A stretch of DNA of 64,000 bases from Paenibacillus monticola (GTDB lineage Bacteria > Bacillota > Bacilli > Paenibacillales > Paenibacillaceae). Under the pieces are notes generated by a model, which was not told the DNA's origin, searched no databases, and saw nothing but the letters and a program-made list of their open reading frames with translations. The position numbers and the translations under genes are program-made. Location: contig NZ_WJXB01000002.1 in assembly GCF_009664975.1 (NCBI RefSeq), positions 620,001 to 684,000 of the forward strand, written 5' to 3'. Every line of letters starts with the position of its first letter. Positions within the stretch are counted from its first letter, which is position 1. Of this stretch, positions 8,748-17,353 are shown piece after piece.

Positions 8748-9572
8748 CTAGAAGATCAGCTTGTCCGGATCTGTACCGATCCGTTCGCCAGCGTCCAATC
8801 CGCTTACAGCGTTCACTTCATCTTGTGTCAGCTCGAAATCGAAGATTTCACTGTTTTCTTTAATTCTGGATGCTGTGACCGATTTCGGAATGATGACAAT
8901 CTCATTCTGCAGTCCCCAACGTAAAATAACTTGTGCAACGGTTTTGCCGTATTTTTGGGCAATGTCTATCAATAGTTCATTCTCTTGAAGTCTGCCTTTC
9001 ATCAGCGGAGCCCAAGCTTCGATCTGTATATTGTGCAGAGTGCAGTAGTCATGCAATTCCTTCTGGATAAAACGAGGATGCAGTTCTACCTGATTGACCG
9101 CTGGCACAGTGCTGCTGTCCTTCATAAGTTCCTCTAGATGGTGAATCTGAAAGTTGCTGACGCCAATGGCCCGGACACGACCTTCTGTATAAAGACGCTC
9201 CAGCGCACGCCAGGTATCCTTATATTTGTCTTTTCCTGGCCAATGAATTAAATACAGATCAATAAAATCAAGTCCCAGCTTCTTGCTGCTAGTCTCGAAA
9301 GCGCGTAATGTCGTATCGAACCCTTGATCCTCATTCCAAACCTTAGTAGTGACGAAAAGACTGTCACGGGCCACACCGCTAGCGGCAATGGACTGACCAA
9401 CTTCCTCTTCGTTGCCATATACCGCAGCGGTATCAATACTCCGGTACCCTATCTCAAGTGCGGTGGATACTGCATTAGCTACTTCTGTCCCCGCCGCTCT
9501 AAAGGTACCCAGTCCAAACCAAGGCATGTTAATCCCATTGTTCAAAATCTTCGCATCAGTAATGTGCTTCAT
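8748..9572 (-). CDS. Aldo/keto reductase
   Basis: The 274-aa protein is an NADPH-dependent carbonyl reductase with the TIM-barrel AKR fold, close to Bacillus YvgN/YtbE. The catalytic tetrad is visible: Asp47 (RSIDTA), Tyr52 (VYGNEEEVG), Lys77 (TTKVWN) and His110 (LIHWPG). VSNF (about 148-151) and IPKSV near the C-terminus belong to the cofactor site. The ATG has AGGAGG upstream. It is monocistronic, with terminators on both sides. Physiological substrate unknown; methylglyoxal-type detoxification is common for relatives. Confidence 0.93.
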   Translation of the reverse strand: MKHITDAKILNNGINMPWFGLGTFRAAGTEVANAVSTALEIGYRSIDTAAVYGNEEEVGQSIAASGVARDSLFVTTKVWNEDQGFDTTLRAFETSSKKLGLDFIDLYLIHWPGKDKYKDTWRALERLYTEGRVRAIGVSNFQIHHLEELMKDSSTVPAVNQVELHPRFIQKELHDYCTLHNIQIEAWAPLMKGRLQENELLIDIAQKYGKTVAQVILRWGLQNEIVIIPKSVTASRIKENSEIFDFELTQDEVNAVSGLDAGERIGTDPDKLIF

Positions 9573-9674
9573 AAGATTCCATTTCCTCCTGTGTAACCTG
9601 ATTTTTACCCAATCTATTAATTATACCATGCTAATCCTTTCTAACCAAAAGCGGACAACTCCTACAACGCAAAA

Positions 9675-9702
9675 CACCCCCGCACAAAGCTGTGCAGAGG
9701 TG
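9675..9702 (-). terminator. Terminator after the HesB-like/DUF1450 pair
   Basis: CACCCCCGCACA and TGTGCAGAGGTG form an imperfect hairpin with an AAGC loop. The minus strand then reads TTTTGCGTTG, a short T-tract. It lies 37 bases past the DUF1450 stop. Confidence 0.55.
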
Positions 9703-9738
9703 AGGAGACCTAATCTTAAGTAGGACTTACATATATAA

Positions 9739-9978
9739 TTATTTCTGAACAGCTGGATGCTTGACGAAAGCTTCCACTTTCTTCAGTACTTCATCCTCAG
9801 TTGGAGCACTGATATAACGGCCGTTAATAAACACGAAAGCCCGTTTGCCGCAGGGGCCGCAGTATGACTTACAGCCGATCTTGATCTCGGCGTCAGGCGC
9901 CATCTTGCGCAGTTTCGGCAAGATGCTCTTCATACTCATGAAATTACATTCATCACACACTTGAATATCATTAGCCAT
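9739..9978 (-). CDS. DUF1450 (YuzB-like) small Cys-rich protein
   Basis: The 79-aa protein has five Cys: CDEC at residues 8-11, then Cys36, Cys40 and Cys43 in GCKSYCGPCGKR. It resembles DUF1450/YuzB proteins and has a thioredoxin-like 2Fe-2S-ferredoxin flavour, although metal binding is not proven. I use the ATG at 9978, one base after the HesB-like stop codon, which indicates translational coupling. An upstream start in the other gene's frame is unlikely. It pairs in one operon with the HesB-like gene and probably works with it. Confidence 0.8.
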   Translation of the reverse strand: MANDIQVCDECNFMSMKSILPKLRKMAPDAEIKIGCKSYCGPCGKRAFVFINGRYISAPTEDEVLKKVEAFVKHPAVQK

Positions 9979-9979
9979 G

Positions 9980-10288
9980 TTAGTGGTCGCCGTTATTCCC
10001 TTTAGACGGATTAGTAATAACAAAACCTTCCTCCGGCAAGTAGAGGTAATCGATCTTTACGCCGTCAAGTAAAGGTTGATTCGGATCTAGAATAACATCG
10101 ATTTCCTTATCTGTGGAGACTACTACATCAGTCTTCTTAGGCGTGTCCAAATCAAGACCGTAGTGGGCATGATCACCATGAGCATGCGTAATAGTGACGC
10201 GCAGCTTCAATTCGCTGTTTCCTTCAAGTTCCATTTGTTTCTTTATCACTTTAGCCGCATTGCGGGTAATTTTGACATTCATCTTCAT
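9980..10288 (-). CDS. HesB/IscA-like (Fe-S_biosyn fold) protein lacking Cys
   Basis: The 102-aa protein matches the short Fe-S biogenesis A-type carrier fold: an N-terminal VKITRNAAKVIKKQME helix, a central YGLDLD strand and a C-terminal GVKIDYLYLPEEGFVITNPS. Unlike IscA/SufA it has no cysteine. Where the first ligand is expected it carries a His-rich segment HAHGDHAH (residues 35-42). The start at 10288 has GGGAG five bases before it; another ATG lies two codons on. It is followed after one base by DUF1450. It may bind metal through His or be a divergent non-carrier; the role is open. Confidence 0.75.
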   Translation of the reverse strand: MKMNVKITRNAAKVIKKQMELEGNSELKLRVTITHAHGDHAHYGLDLDTPKKTDVVVSTDKEIDVILDPNQPLLDGVKIDYLYLPEEGFVITNPSKGNNGDH

Positions 10289-10432
10289 TCCATCTCCCGA
10301 CACCTATAATTTAAATACTCAATAATTTATTTTAAAGGAACATCGGTTATAAAAGCAACTATATTGCTGAAATAGATAGCGAAGAGCTGAATAAAGGTTT
10401 TTTAAAAATTCATCTTCCGTACAATTCACAGA

Positions 10433-12535
10433 TTACTGAGTAACCTTCACATCATCAATCCGAGCAGCGCTTGTATGCATTCGGATACCTATTTTCCCTC
10501 CAGCTGGTTGGACCGCCGTATCCGTCCACTGAATCATTTGGACACCTCCAACAAAGGCCGTGATTACATTGCCGCTGACAGCCACCGATACTTCGACCCA
10601 CTGGCCAGGAGTAACGGCAGCATTAGCACTGCTTACCATCGTCAATGTGCCCGCGGTTTTTTTGTACAATTCCACCTTGTCCACTGCGTCGTTCAATCTG
10701 AACATGTAATAATTGGAGGCATCCGCATAGCGGAATACCAGCCCCGCGTTTCCGGAAGCAGTTAGCAGCTTAAGTCTGGTCGAATACGTATAATCTCTCC
10801 AGGAGGCGTCGCCGGCATAGGCCAGAGCTTCGCCCGATGCCAAGCTCTGGGACAGCACCTTTGTACCGTCATCTGTCATACTCCATGTGCCGCCGGAGGT
10901 CGTCCAGCCGCTATAGTCACTATCCTCGAAATTATCCTGAAACAGTGTAACCGGCTGCGGAACCGTGCCTTGAAATTCGAATGCTCCAATATCCGGCACG
11001 CCGTTATAGAGCGTATTGCCGAAATAGTCATGGCCACCGTTCGCTGTAACCGCCACACCGGTATTGATCAGCGGAGACGACGAAGCCAGCTTGTATCCAA
11101 CCGCCGAATCGAGGCCTGTCGCCGTGTTGGGACTGACGAATTTGGGATCGCCAACAATTTTGTAAGGATCGCTTGGAACGCTAGAATTGAGTCCGTAGAA
11201 GTTGTTATGGTCATACGTCATTCTGGGACTGTTCGTATATTGTCCACTTGCACCATTATAAAAGATATTGTTCGAATAATAGGCCATCCCCGTATTGCTG
11301 GCATGAGTCAGCGCCCGGTTCTGCGTTCCTGAACGGTAGATGACGTTGTTGTAGACATACAGATTTCCGCCGCCGCTGATTAAATTGAACGCTCCATTGC
11401 CGTCCAGATCATTCTGGCTGATATTGTAGCGGAAGATATTATTATCCGTATTGTTCATAACCAGTAACGTGCCGCCCTGATTATCGTGACTGTAATTGTA
11501 TTGATAGATGCTCCCGCGCACCTCAACATCAAAATCCCATGGCTGGCCGTCTCCCTCCAGCATCCGGGTGTCGGAGGCCTCGTTGTACTGGAACACCGCA
11601 CCAGTTGTATAATAGGCCCACTGCGCCGCGACCACGGCAATATGATCCAGGTAGCTGACAACGGAAGTATCCACATTGCAGGCTTCCCCGATGGATCTCG
11701 TCGTATTGTATTCGATCAGCGGCGATACGCTGGCTCTGACCAGAATACCGTCCCGGTGTATTTGTTCCACATCATTGCCCCGGATAACCACATTTCGGAA
11801 AGCATCGAATTTATGTGTCCAGGCGCTGTTAGAAAAAGCGTCTGTCATCGTCTGGATACCCGTATCTGCCACGTTTACAATGGTGTTGTTCTCAATCAGG
11901 ATGCCATCCCAGGTACTTTCCAGAGCCGTGTTCGCTCCCCTAGCATAAATATTGATGCCGCCTGTTCTGCGGTCGGTACCAAAAACATCGTGGATATTGA
12001 GATTACGGATATATATATGCCGAAAGTTCCCCGCTCCCGTTCCTTCACCAACCACAAGGACACCACTTCTTCTCATATCCGTCGCCTGCTGGCCACTTGT
12101 AATTTCTAGGTTATTGATCTCCCAATAAGATACATTGCGCAGGCGAACTCCGAAGCCTTCACCGTTTACGGATGTATTGCCGAAATGAATCAGCGGCTTG
12201 GCTCCTGTCCCGTAACGGTCCACCGTAATCGGGTTTCCTTCAGACCCAGAGCCCAGCAAATCAAGATACTGATTGCTCCACACTCCTCCCGCTTTCAGCA
12301 AAATGCGGTCGCCGGGACCGAATGTGACGCTATTCACCTTGCTCAGTGTCTTCCATGCTGCGATTTCACTAGTGCCTGAGGCACTGTCGCTGCCAAGCGA
12401 GGAATCGACGTAATACGTGGTTCCTGCGGCTTCTACAACCGGACCAAGCAACCCTGAAACCAGGCTGAACAGCAGAAAGGCTATCATACCCAGCAGGGGT
12501 AGGGTCATTCTGCCCGACTTTCCTTTACTATTCAT
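10433..12535 (-). CDS. Secreted right-handed beta-helix protein with C-terminal lectin-like domain
   Basis: The 700-aa protein has a Sec signal peptide (hydrophobic core at about residues 11-33, cleavage near VEA-AG). A pectate-lyase-type N-cap follows: YYVDSSLGSDSASGT and AAWKTL, then GPGDRILLKAGG. The middle (about 90-520) is rich in asparagine-ladder repeats such as IYIRNLNIHDV, IENNTIV and VIRGNDVEQI, typical of right-handed parallel beta-helices in polysaccharide lyases and hydrolases. The last 170 residues (FQDNFEDSDYSGWT onward) resemble a LamG/DUF1080-like sandwich. The ATG at 12535 has GGGGAG upstream. It is the last gene of cluster A, 23 bases after a FAD oxidoreductase. The substrate is unknown. 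Confidence 0.85.
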   Translation of the reverse strand: MNSKGKSGRMTLPLLGMIAFLLFSLVSGLLGPVVEAAGTTYYVDSSLGSDSASGTSEIAAWKTLSKVNSVTFGPGDRILLKAGGVWSNQYLDLLGSGSEGNPITVDRYGTGAKPLIHFGNTSVNGEGFGVRLRNVSYWEINNLEITSGQQATDMRRSGVLVVGEGTGAGNFRHIYIRNLNIHDVFGTDRRTGGINIYARGANTALESTWDGILIENNTIVNVADTGIQTMTDAFSNSAWTHKFDAFRNVVIRGNDVEQIHRDGILVRASVSPLIEYNTTRSIGEACNVDTSVVSYLDHIAVVAAQWAYYTTGAVFQYNEASDTRMLEGDGQPWDFDVEVRGSIYQYNYSHDNQGGTLLVMNNTDNNIFRYNISQNDLDGNGAFNLISGGGNLYVYNNVIYRSGTQNRALTHASNTGMAYYSNNIFYNGASGQYTNSPRMTYDHNNFYGLNSSVPSDPYKIVGDPKFVSPNTATGLDSAVGYKLASSSPLINTGVAVTANGGHDYFGNTLYNGVPDIGAFEFQGTVPQPVTLFQDNFEDSDYSGWTTSGGTWSMTDDGTKVLSQSLASGEALAYAGDASWRDYTYSTRLKLLTASGNAGLVFRYADASNYYMFRLNDAVDKVELYKKTAGTLTMVSSANAAVTPGQWVEVSVAVSGNVITAFVGGVQMIQWTDTAVQPAGGKIGIRMHTSAARIDDVKVTQ

Positions 12536-12558
12536 TCTAATCACTCTCCCCAAATTAG

Positions 12559-13911
12559 TTAATGCGTTGACAATACCTCGCCCAGCCAGGCTCCCTGCCG
12601 AATCAGCTCATGTTGAAGCTCCGCTATATCCACTTTCCGGCTCTGACTATCCGCTCTGGATGCCATGGCTGCCGCCAGCCCCGCCGCCTGGCCCATCGCA
12701 AAACAATTGGGCATCACCCGCAGCGACCCCTGCACGACCCGATCTGAAGAGGCCGCTCGTCCCGCCACCCACATGTTGTCCAAACCAAGCGGCAGCATGC
12801 AGCGATAAGGTACCCCATGAGATTGGCCGGGGGGCAGATGATGAATATGCATCGCGCCGCTGCTCCGCGCCATATGGATATCGATGAAATAGGCATTGCG
12901 CGCGATATCATCCGTAAATGAAGCCATATTCATAAAGTCTTCTTGAGTCAGCACATAATCGCCAACAATCCGTCTCGTTTCGCGGATTCCGATCTGCTCT
13001 CCGGTAGACACAAGATGGGCTTGTTCAAATCCAGGAACATATGCCCGAAAGAAATCCAACTGACGTTTAACCAGCTTACGCCCCTCAAGGGCCCCCCGGG
13101 TCAAGTCCTCTGCTCTGGAACCGTCAATGCCGAACACGTGGCCGAAGTTTACCCCGACCAGATAATCGGCGATCCAGGCCAAACCTGAGACCGAATCCCG
13201 GCCCTGTGGCAAACTCCCCTCAGCTTGGGCTTTTTGAACCGCGTGGTGAAGTTGCTCTGTGTCATCGCTTTCAATTAAGTAGTGCTCAAACCGGAGCCGG
13301 TCCACATGGGCCAGCAGATAACACATGGTAGCGGCCTGAAGCTCGCCCGCTTCCCCACCTTTATGAAACGGAGCACCTGCCAAAGCCGCGAGATCGGCAT
13401 CACCAGTTGTATCAATCACCGTTTTGGCCTTAATGACACTTCTGCCGGATTTGTTGACAACCACGATTCCTTCGACCCTGCGGCCGTCTTCGTCCATCAT
13501 AGTCTGGCTTGCGATCGTGTGCAGCAGTACCTCCGCTCCACTCTCCATCACGGCTTCGTCATACACACGCTTCAGAACCTCCGGGTCAATGGGAACCCAA
13601 TCCAGTTCAGCACCGAAACGTTCTTGAAAGGCGGGCTCGCATTGCAATTTCATTCGCTCCAGCAGCTCCAGCCCGATGCCCCGTATAATCGCCTTCTCCC
13701 CGTCACTATATGGACAGAAAGCAGGAACAAGGGCGACAGTGCCCATTCCGCCCAGAAAACCATGTTGCTCAATCAACAGGGTCCGCGCACCAGACCTTGC
13801 CGCAGCAATGGCCGCAGCAATACCAGCGGGCCCTCCGCCGGCAACCAAAACATCTACTTCCTTCGAAACTACCAATTCTTCCGCCGGCAATCTCACCGTA
13901 TTTTTGCTCAT
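12559..13911 (-). CDS. FAD-dependent oxidoreductase (PF12831 type), cluster A copy 2
   Basis: The 450-aa protein opens with VDVLVAGGGPAGIAAAIAAA, the FAD Rossmann motif, then EQHGFLGGMGT. It shares CPYSD, DWVPIDPE and DTTGDADLAALAG with the copy at 20642-22015, so the two are paralogues. ETRRIVGDYVLTQEDF and WVAGRAASSDRVVQGSLRVMP near the C-terminus are also typical of the FAD_oxidored family found beside sugar transporters. No signal peptide is present, so it acts in the cytoplasm. The ATG at 13911 has AAGGGGGAT upstream. The gene lies 35 bases after the response regulator and 23 before the beta-helix gene. It probably oxidises a sugar or derivative; this is inferred. Confidence 0.85.
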   Translation of the reverse strand: MSKNTVRLPAEELVVSKEVDVLVAGGGPAGIAAAIAAARSGARTLLIEQHGFLGGMGTVALVPAFCPYSDGEKAIIRGIGLELLERMKLQCEPAFQERFGAELDWVPIDPEVLKRVYDEAVMESGAEVLLHTIASQTMMDEDGRRVEGIVVVNKSGRSVIKAKTVIDTTGDADLAALAGAPFHKGGEAGELQAATMCYLLAHVDRLRFEHYLIESDDTEQLHHAVQKAQAEGSLPQGRDSVSGLAWIADYLVGVNFGHVFGIDGSRAEDLTRGALEGRKLVKRQLDFFRAYVPGFEQAHLVSTGEQIGIRETRRIVGDYVLTQEDFMNMASFTDDIARNAYFIDIHMARSSGAMHIHHLPPGQSHGVPYRCMLPLGLDNMWVAGRAASSDRVVQGSLRVMPNCFAMGQAAGLAAAMASRADSQSRKVDIAELQHELIRQGAWLGEVLSTH

Positions 13912-13946
13912 ATTTATCCCCCTTAATGCTAACTTTGGACAACTTT

Positions 13947-15548
13947 TCATTCGCCTGGGCCGTCATTTTCAACGGAGTAGGTCTTGTATTCGCTGGGGCT
14001 TTTTCCACTGTACTTCTTGAATACCTTGGAAAAATAGGCGCGGTCAGAGAAGCCGAGGGTATAGGCAACATTCTCGACGGTTTCGTTACGGCGCCCCAGC
14101 ATCGTGATCGCCATATTCATTTTGTACTGATTAACGTAATCGGTGAAATTGATACCCGCCAATTTTTTGAAATATCTGGAGAAATAACTGGCATTCAGAT
14201 GCAGATGTTCTGCCATATCGACCGAAGTCACAATCTGGTCGACATGCTCCGCAAGAAAACGATCAACGACCTGTAACCTCATATCCTTCTCTTGAGAGAG
14301 GATTGGCGCAATCGTATGCTGCCCCCACAAATTCCTCAATTCCCGTTTGGTCAGTCGGGCGACCTCATCAATATGGACTGTTTGTTCGAGATAAGTGAAG
14401 AAATTCCCCTCCGCATGTCCATTAACCTCAAAAGCCATCTGGCGGACAAAGTTGCCGCAGATTTCCTTCACCAGACGGGGCAGCAGCATCTCCGAGGAGA
14501 CCTGCTGAATCCAGGGATTGACAGCTAGATCAATCCATGCGGCGTTGTATTCCTCCAGCGACAGTGCCAGTATGCCCCGCTCCTTATCCCCTCTCCATTC
14601 CGTCGTTTGTTGGAAATCTATATGGGATTCTAAAGCAGCCACTGGCTTGGTCGAGGTGTAAAAGTTCGAATCATGAGCTTCCGTCAACATCTTATATAGG
14701 GTATCGAACTCCCGGACCGGAACCACATCCTCCGAATAGAAACCGCGCACAGAGATCTTTAGATATTGCTCCGCCTTTTCCCGCACCAATTCCATAAATT
14801 GAGCCAGTTCGTTATCCAGATATCCTGTGCCTGCAACATTCCAGACTAAAAAAATGTCGGCATCTTTGGTCATAATTGGCGTAATGGAGGTCAGTCCGGC
14901 AGACAATTCCATGGCAATATTGTTCACGGCAAAGTGAATCAGCGGCATATCCTTATACCGGTAACGCTCAATCACGGAAGCCGCGTCGATATGGATAAAG
15001 CCTTGACGAAAAAAGGGGAGCTTCCACGATATCCCCAGACGTTCGCCAAACTGAAGCGTATTCTCCCAATCCGCACCAGACAGTAGCTGTTTCAGGAAGC
15101 TCTGCTTCAGCACCTCTTTATTGCGCTCAATCGCCTGCCGGAACAAATACCGCTCCAGCAATTCCTCATGACTTTGAAAACGACTGATTGCCTTGCACAG
15201 ACTGGCCTTAAGCTGTTCGGGAGATAGCTCGTCCTTTATAAGATAATCATCGGCTTCCAGCTGGAAGGCCCGTTTCGTATAATGAAAATCCTCATAGCAG
15301 GTCAAAAAAATAAGGCGTACCTCCGGTTTCGTAATGCGGAATGCATCCGCCAGCTCCAGCCCGTCCATGCCGGGCAATCCAATATCGATGATCACCAGAT
15401 CGGGCAGTTCGATATGAAACTGCTCCAGCGCCTGCTCGCTGCTGGATGCCGAGGCGACAAGCAATAGATCTAGCCCAAGTGGCTGCAACAAATATTCTAC
15501 ATATTCCAGCATAGGAACATCATCATCGATCAGCATTAAAGTCATCAT
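13947..15548 (-). CDS. AraC-type response regulator (YesN-like)
   Basis: The 533-aa protein has an N-terminal receiver domain (about residues 1-120) with the acidic pocket Asp8-10, phospho-acceptor Asp55 (LVIIDIGLPGMDG) and Lys105. A long middle region (about 130-420) of unassigned type follows. The C-terminal AraC DNA-binding domain (about 430-525) shows two HTH units, with FSRYFKKLAGINF and the AraC signature VAYTLGFSDRAYFSKVFKKYSGKSPSEYK. The start at 15548 has AAGGAGG upstream and overlaps the kinase 3' end by 26 bases. It should activate the transporter genes of cluster A in response to the adjacent kinase. Confidence 0.93.
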   Translation of the reverse strand: MMTLMLIDDDVPMLEYVEYLLQPLGLDLLLVASASSSEQALEQFHIELPDLVIIDIGLPGMDGLELADAFRITKPEVRLIFLTCYEDFHYTKRAFQLEADDYLIKDELSPEQLKASLCKAISRFQSHEELLERYLFRQAIERNKEVLKQSFLKQLLSGADWENTLQFGERLGISWKLPFFRQGFIHIDAASVIERYRYKDMPLIHFAVNNIAMELSAGLTSITPIMTKDADIFLVWNVAGTGYLDNELAQFMELVREKAEQYLKISVRGFYSEDVVPVREFDTLYKMLTEAHDSNFYTSTKPVAALESHIDFQQTTEWRGDKERGILALSLEEYNAAWIDLAVNPWIQQVSSEMLLPRLVKEICGNFVRQMAFEVNGHAEGNFFTYLEQTVHIDEVARLTKRELRNLWGQHTIAPILSQEKDMRLQVVDRFLAEHVDQIVTSVDMAEHLHLNASYFSRYFKKLAGINFTDYVNQYKMNMAITMLGRRNETVENVAYTLGFSDRAYFSKVFKKYSGKSPSEYKTYSVENDGPGE

Positions 15549-17271
15549 AGGGAACCACCTCCTTGGCATTCGTTACCGGGATGCAGAGTGTAAAGATCAT
15601 GCCCCCGCCTGTTCGTGCTTCTGCGCTTAGACGCGCCCGATAACCGTACAGCACCTGCAATCGTCGTGCCGTATTAATAAGACCTACGCCCTTATCTGGC
15701 CTAAGCGACTCATCATCCGCTCCGAGCAGCCGACGATTCAGGCGATTGATCTTATCCTCTGTCATTCCCCGGCCATTATCACCAATTCTAATTTCTAACA
15801 TATCGTTCATAAGAGCGGCTTCCAATGTAATTACCGGGTGTGTAGGGCGGGCAGAGAACCCATGACTAATTGCATTCTCAACAACAGGCTGCAGCAGCAG
15901 TCTTGGCAGCATGATCGATTCCGTCTCAGAACCCAGCAAACAATCAAAGCTAATGTCCAGCCGGTTACGGATTTGCATCACTTCCACATAACTTCCCAGG
16001 ACCTTACACTCCTCGGCTAGCTCGAGCGGCTTGTCGACATGAATATACACCCGTAGCAGCTTCATCAAAGAGTCAATCATTGAGCCATGGGAATGGTCTC
16101 CGGCAAGCAGTAAATCCACTTTGATTGAATTCAGAGTATTCAGCAGAAAATGAGGCCGGATCTGGGCCGCCAGTGCCTGAAGCTCAAGCACCCTTTTGAC
16201 CTCCTGCTCACTCTCCACCTGCTGCAGAAGCTGATTAATATCATCCAGCATCTGGTTGAAGGCGGCGGACAGAACAGCCACTTCATCCTTGCCCTTGACC
16301 TGTATACGCACATCACGATTGCCACCAACGTACTGCTTGATACTTGTGCGCAGCAGGCTGATCGGTTTATTCATGTATCCGGCCCACAGCATGGACAGAA
16401 TCAGAAAGGCCAGGAAGAACAGCCCCACCAATGATGTGGACACCAGAAACTCACTATTGATATGGCTGTCAATGGAACTGCGCGGAGTTTGACTGGACAG
16501 CTGCCAGCCCACCTTCGGAATCTGAACCTCGCTCACCAGCATATTTTCCACAGCCGACGGTTTGCTCTCTCCCTTTATAGCGATCATCCTGCCTTGCTTA
16601 TCCAGCAATGAGAGGCTATTAGCGGGATTGCGCGTATCCAGCAAATTCAGAAAATAATGATTTGGAATCCCGATGAACAGGGTCGCCAGCTGCTCATGAT
16701 TACGTGGGTCGGTAATGAAACGCGCAGCATAATAATATTCGGGAGCGGAATTAACAACGCCGACGGGAAACCATTGTAGAACCGTCTTTTCACTCTTGTC
16801 TAGCTTGCTGCTTTCCTGCAGAAACCGCTCCGGCATCGCCGAGAAGACGGGGAGATCCAAATTGCCCATTATGATCTTATTCTCGCGGTTTACCATCATA
16901 ATCTTCAAGTCTGCATCCAAGGACTGCACTGATAAAATATTGGCCATGGACTTCAGCTTGGCATAGTGACTGTACACTTCATAATTCCCAAAATTCTCTG
17001 CATCTTTTAAATATCGCAAGCTTTCCAGCACTTCAGGATCATAAGTCTCGGAGAAATAAACAGAGACAAAAGAGATGCTGTCAACCGTTTTTTCAATTTG
17101 ATTCGCGATAACCGTAAGTGTTTCCTCATTGGAACGTGTAATTTTATCACTCACATTTTGTCTTACGGAAGTGTAAGACCAAAAGGTTACTACGATAAAA
17201 GGCAGCAGAATAAGGATAAGGAACGAGAACTGCAGTCTACGATGGAAAGAAAAACGGCTTAACCATTTCAT
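15523..17271 (-). CDS. Sensor histidine kinase (YesM-like)
   Basis: The 582-aa protein is an integral membrane kinase. A first membrane helix (about residues 14-34) and a second (about 275-298) bracket an extracellular sensor domain of the dCache type. HAMP follows (about 300-352). The His_kinase domain has the phospho-acceptor His374 in PHFLLNTLNS. The HATPase region has LLQPVVENAISHG, GDNGRGM and GVGLINTARRL. I chose the ATG at 17271 just before the membrane helix; an ATG at 17325 is possible but adds 18 residues. It pairs with the overlapping response regulator and lies after the binding protein gene, so it likely senses the imported sugar. Confidence 0.92.
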   Translation of the reverse strand: MKWLSRFSFHRRLQFSFLILILLPFIVVTFWSYTSVRQNVSDKITRSNEETLTVIANQIEKTVDSISFVSVYFSETYDPEVLESLRYLKDAENFGNYEVYSHYAKLKSMANILSVQSLDADLKIMMVNRENKIIMGNLDLPVFSAMPERFLQESSKLDKSEKTVLQWFPVGVVNSAPEYYYAARFITDPRNHEQLATLFIGIPNHYFLNLLDTRNPANSLSLLDKQGRMIAIKGESKPSAVENMLVSEVQIPKVGWQLSSQTPRSSIDSHINSEFLVSTSLVGLFFLAFLILSMLWAGYMNKPISLLRTSIKQYVGGNRDVRIQVKGKDEVAVLSAAFNQMLDDINQLLQQVESEQEVKRVLELQALAAQIRPHFLLNTLNSIKVDLLLAGDHSHGSMIDSLMKLLRVYIHVDKPLELAEECKVLGSYVEVMQIRNRLDISFDCLLGSETESIMLPRLLLQPVVENAISHGFSARPTHPVITLEAALMNDMLEIRIGDNGRGMTEDKINRLNRRLLGADDESLRPDKGVGLINTARRLQVLYGYRARLSAEARTGGGMIFTLCIPVTNAKEVVPYDDFNADR

Positions 17272-17353
17272 AATGTATCCATCCTTGTCCTGAAGTATAG
17301 AATTAACGTCCCTATTATAATCCATATCGCTGCCACCAGTATAAAGTTAATCC

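Noticed and set aside
11486..12109. Long plus-strand frame opposite the beta-helix gene
   Set aside because: Antisense of a repetitive GC-rich gene; no RBS and no domain.
13282..13926. Long plus-strand frame opposite the FAD oxidoreductase
   Set aside because: Antisense shadow; the minus-strand gene has all FAD motifs.
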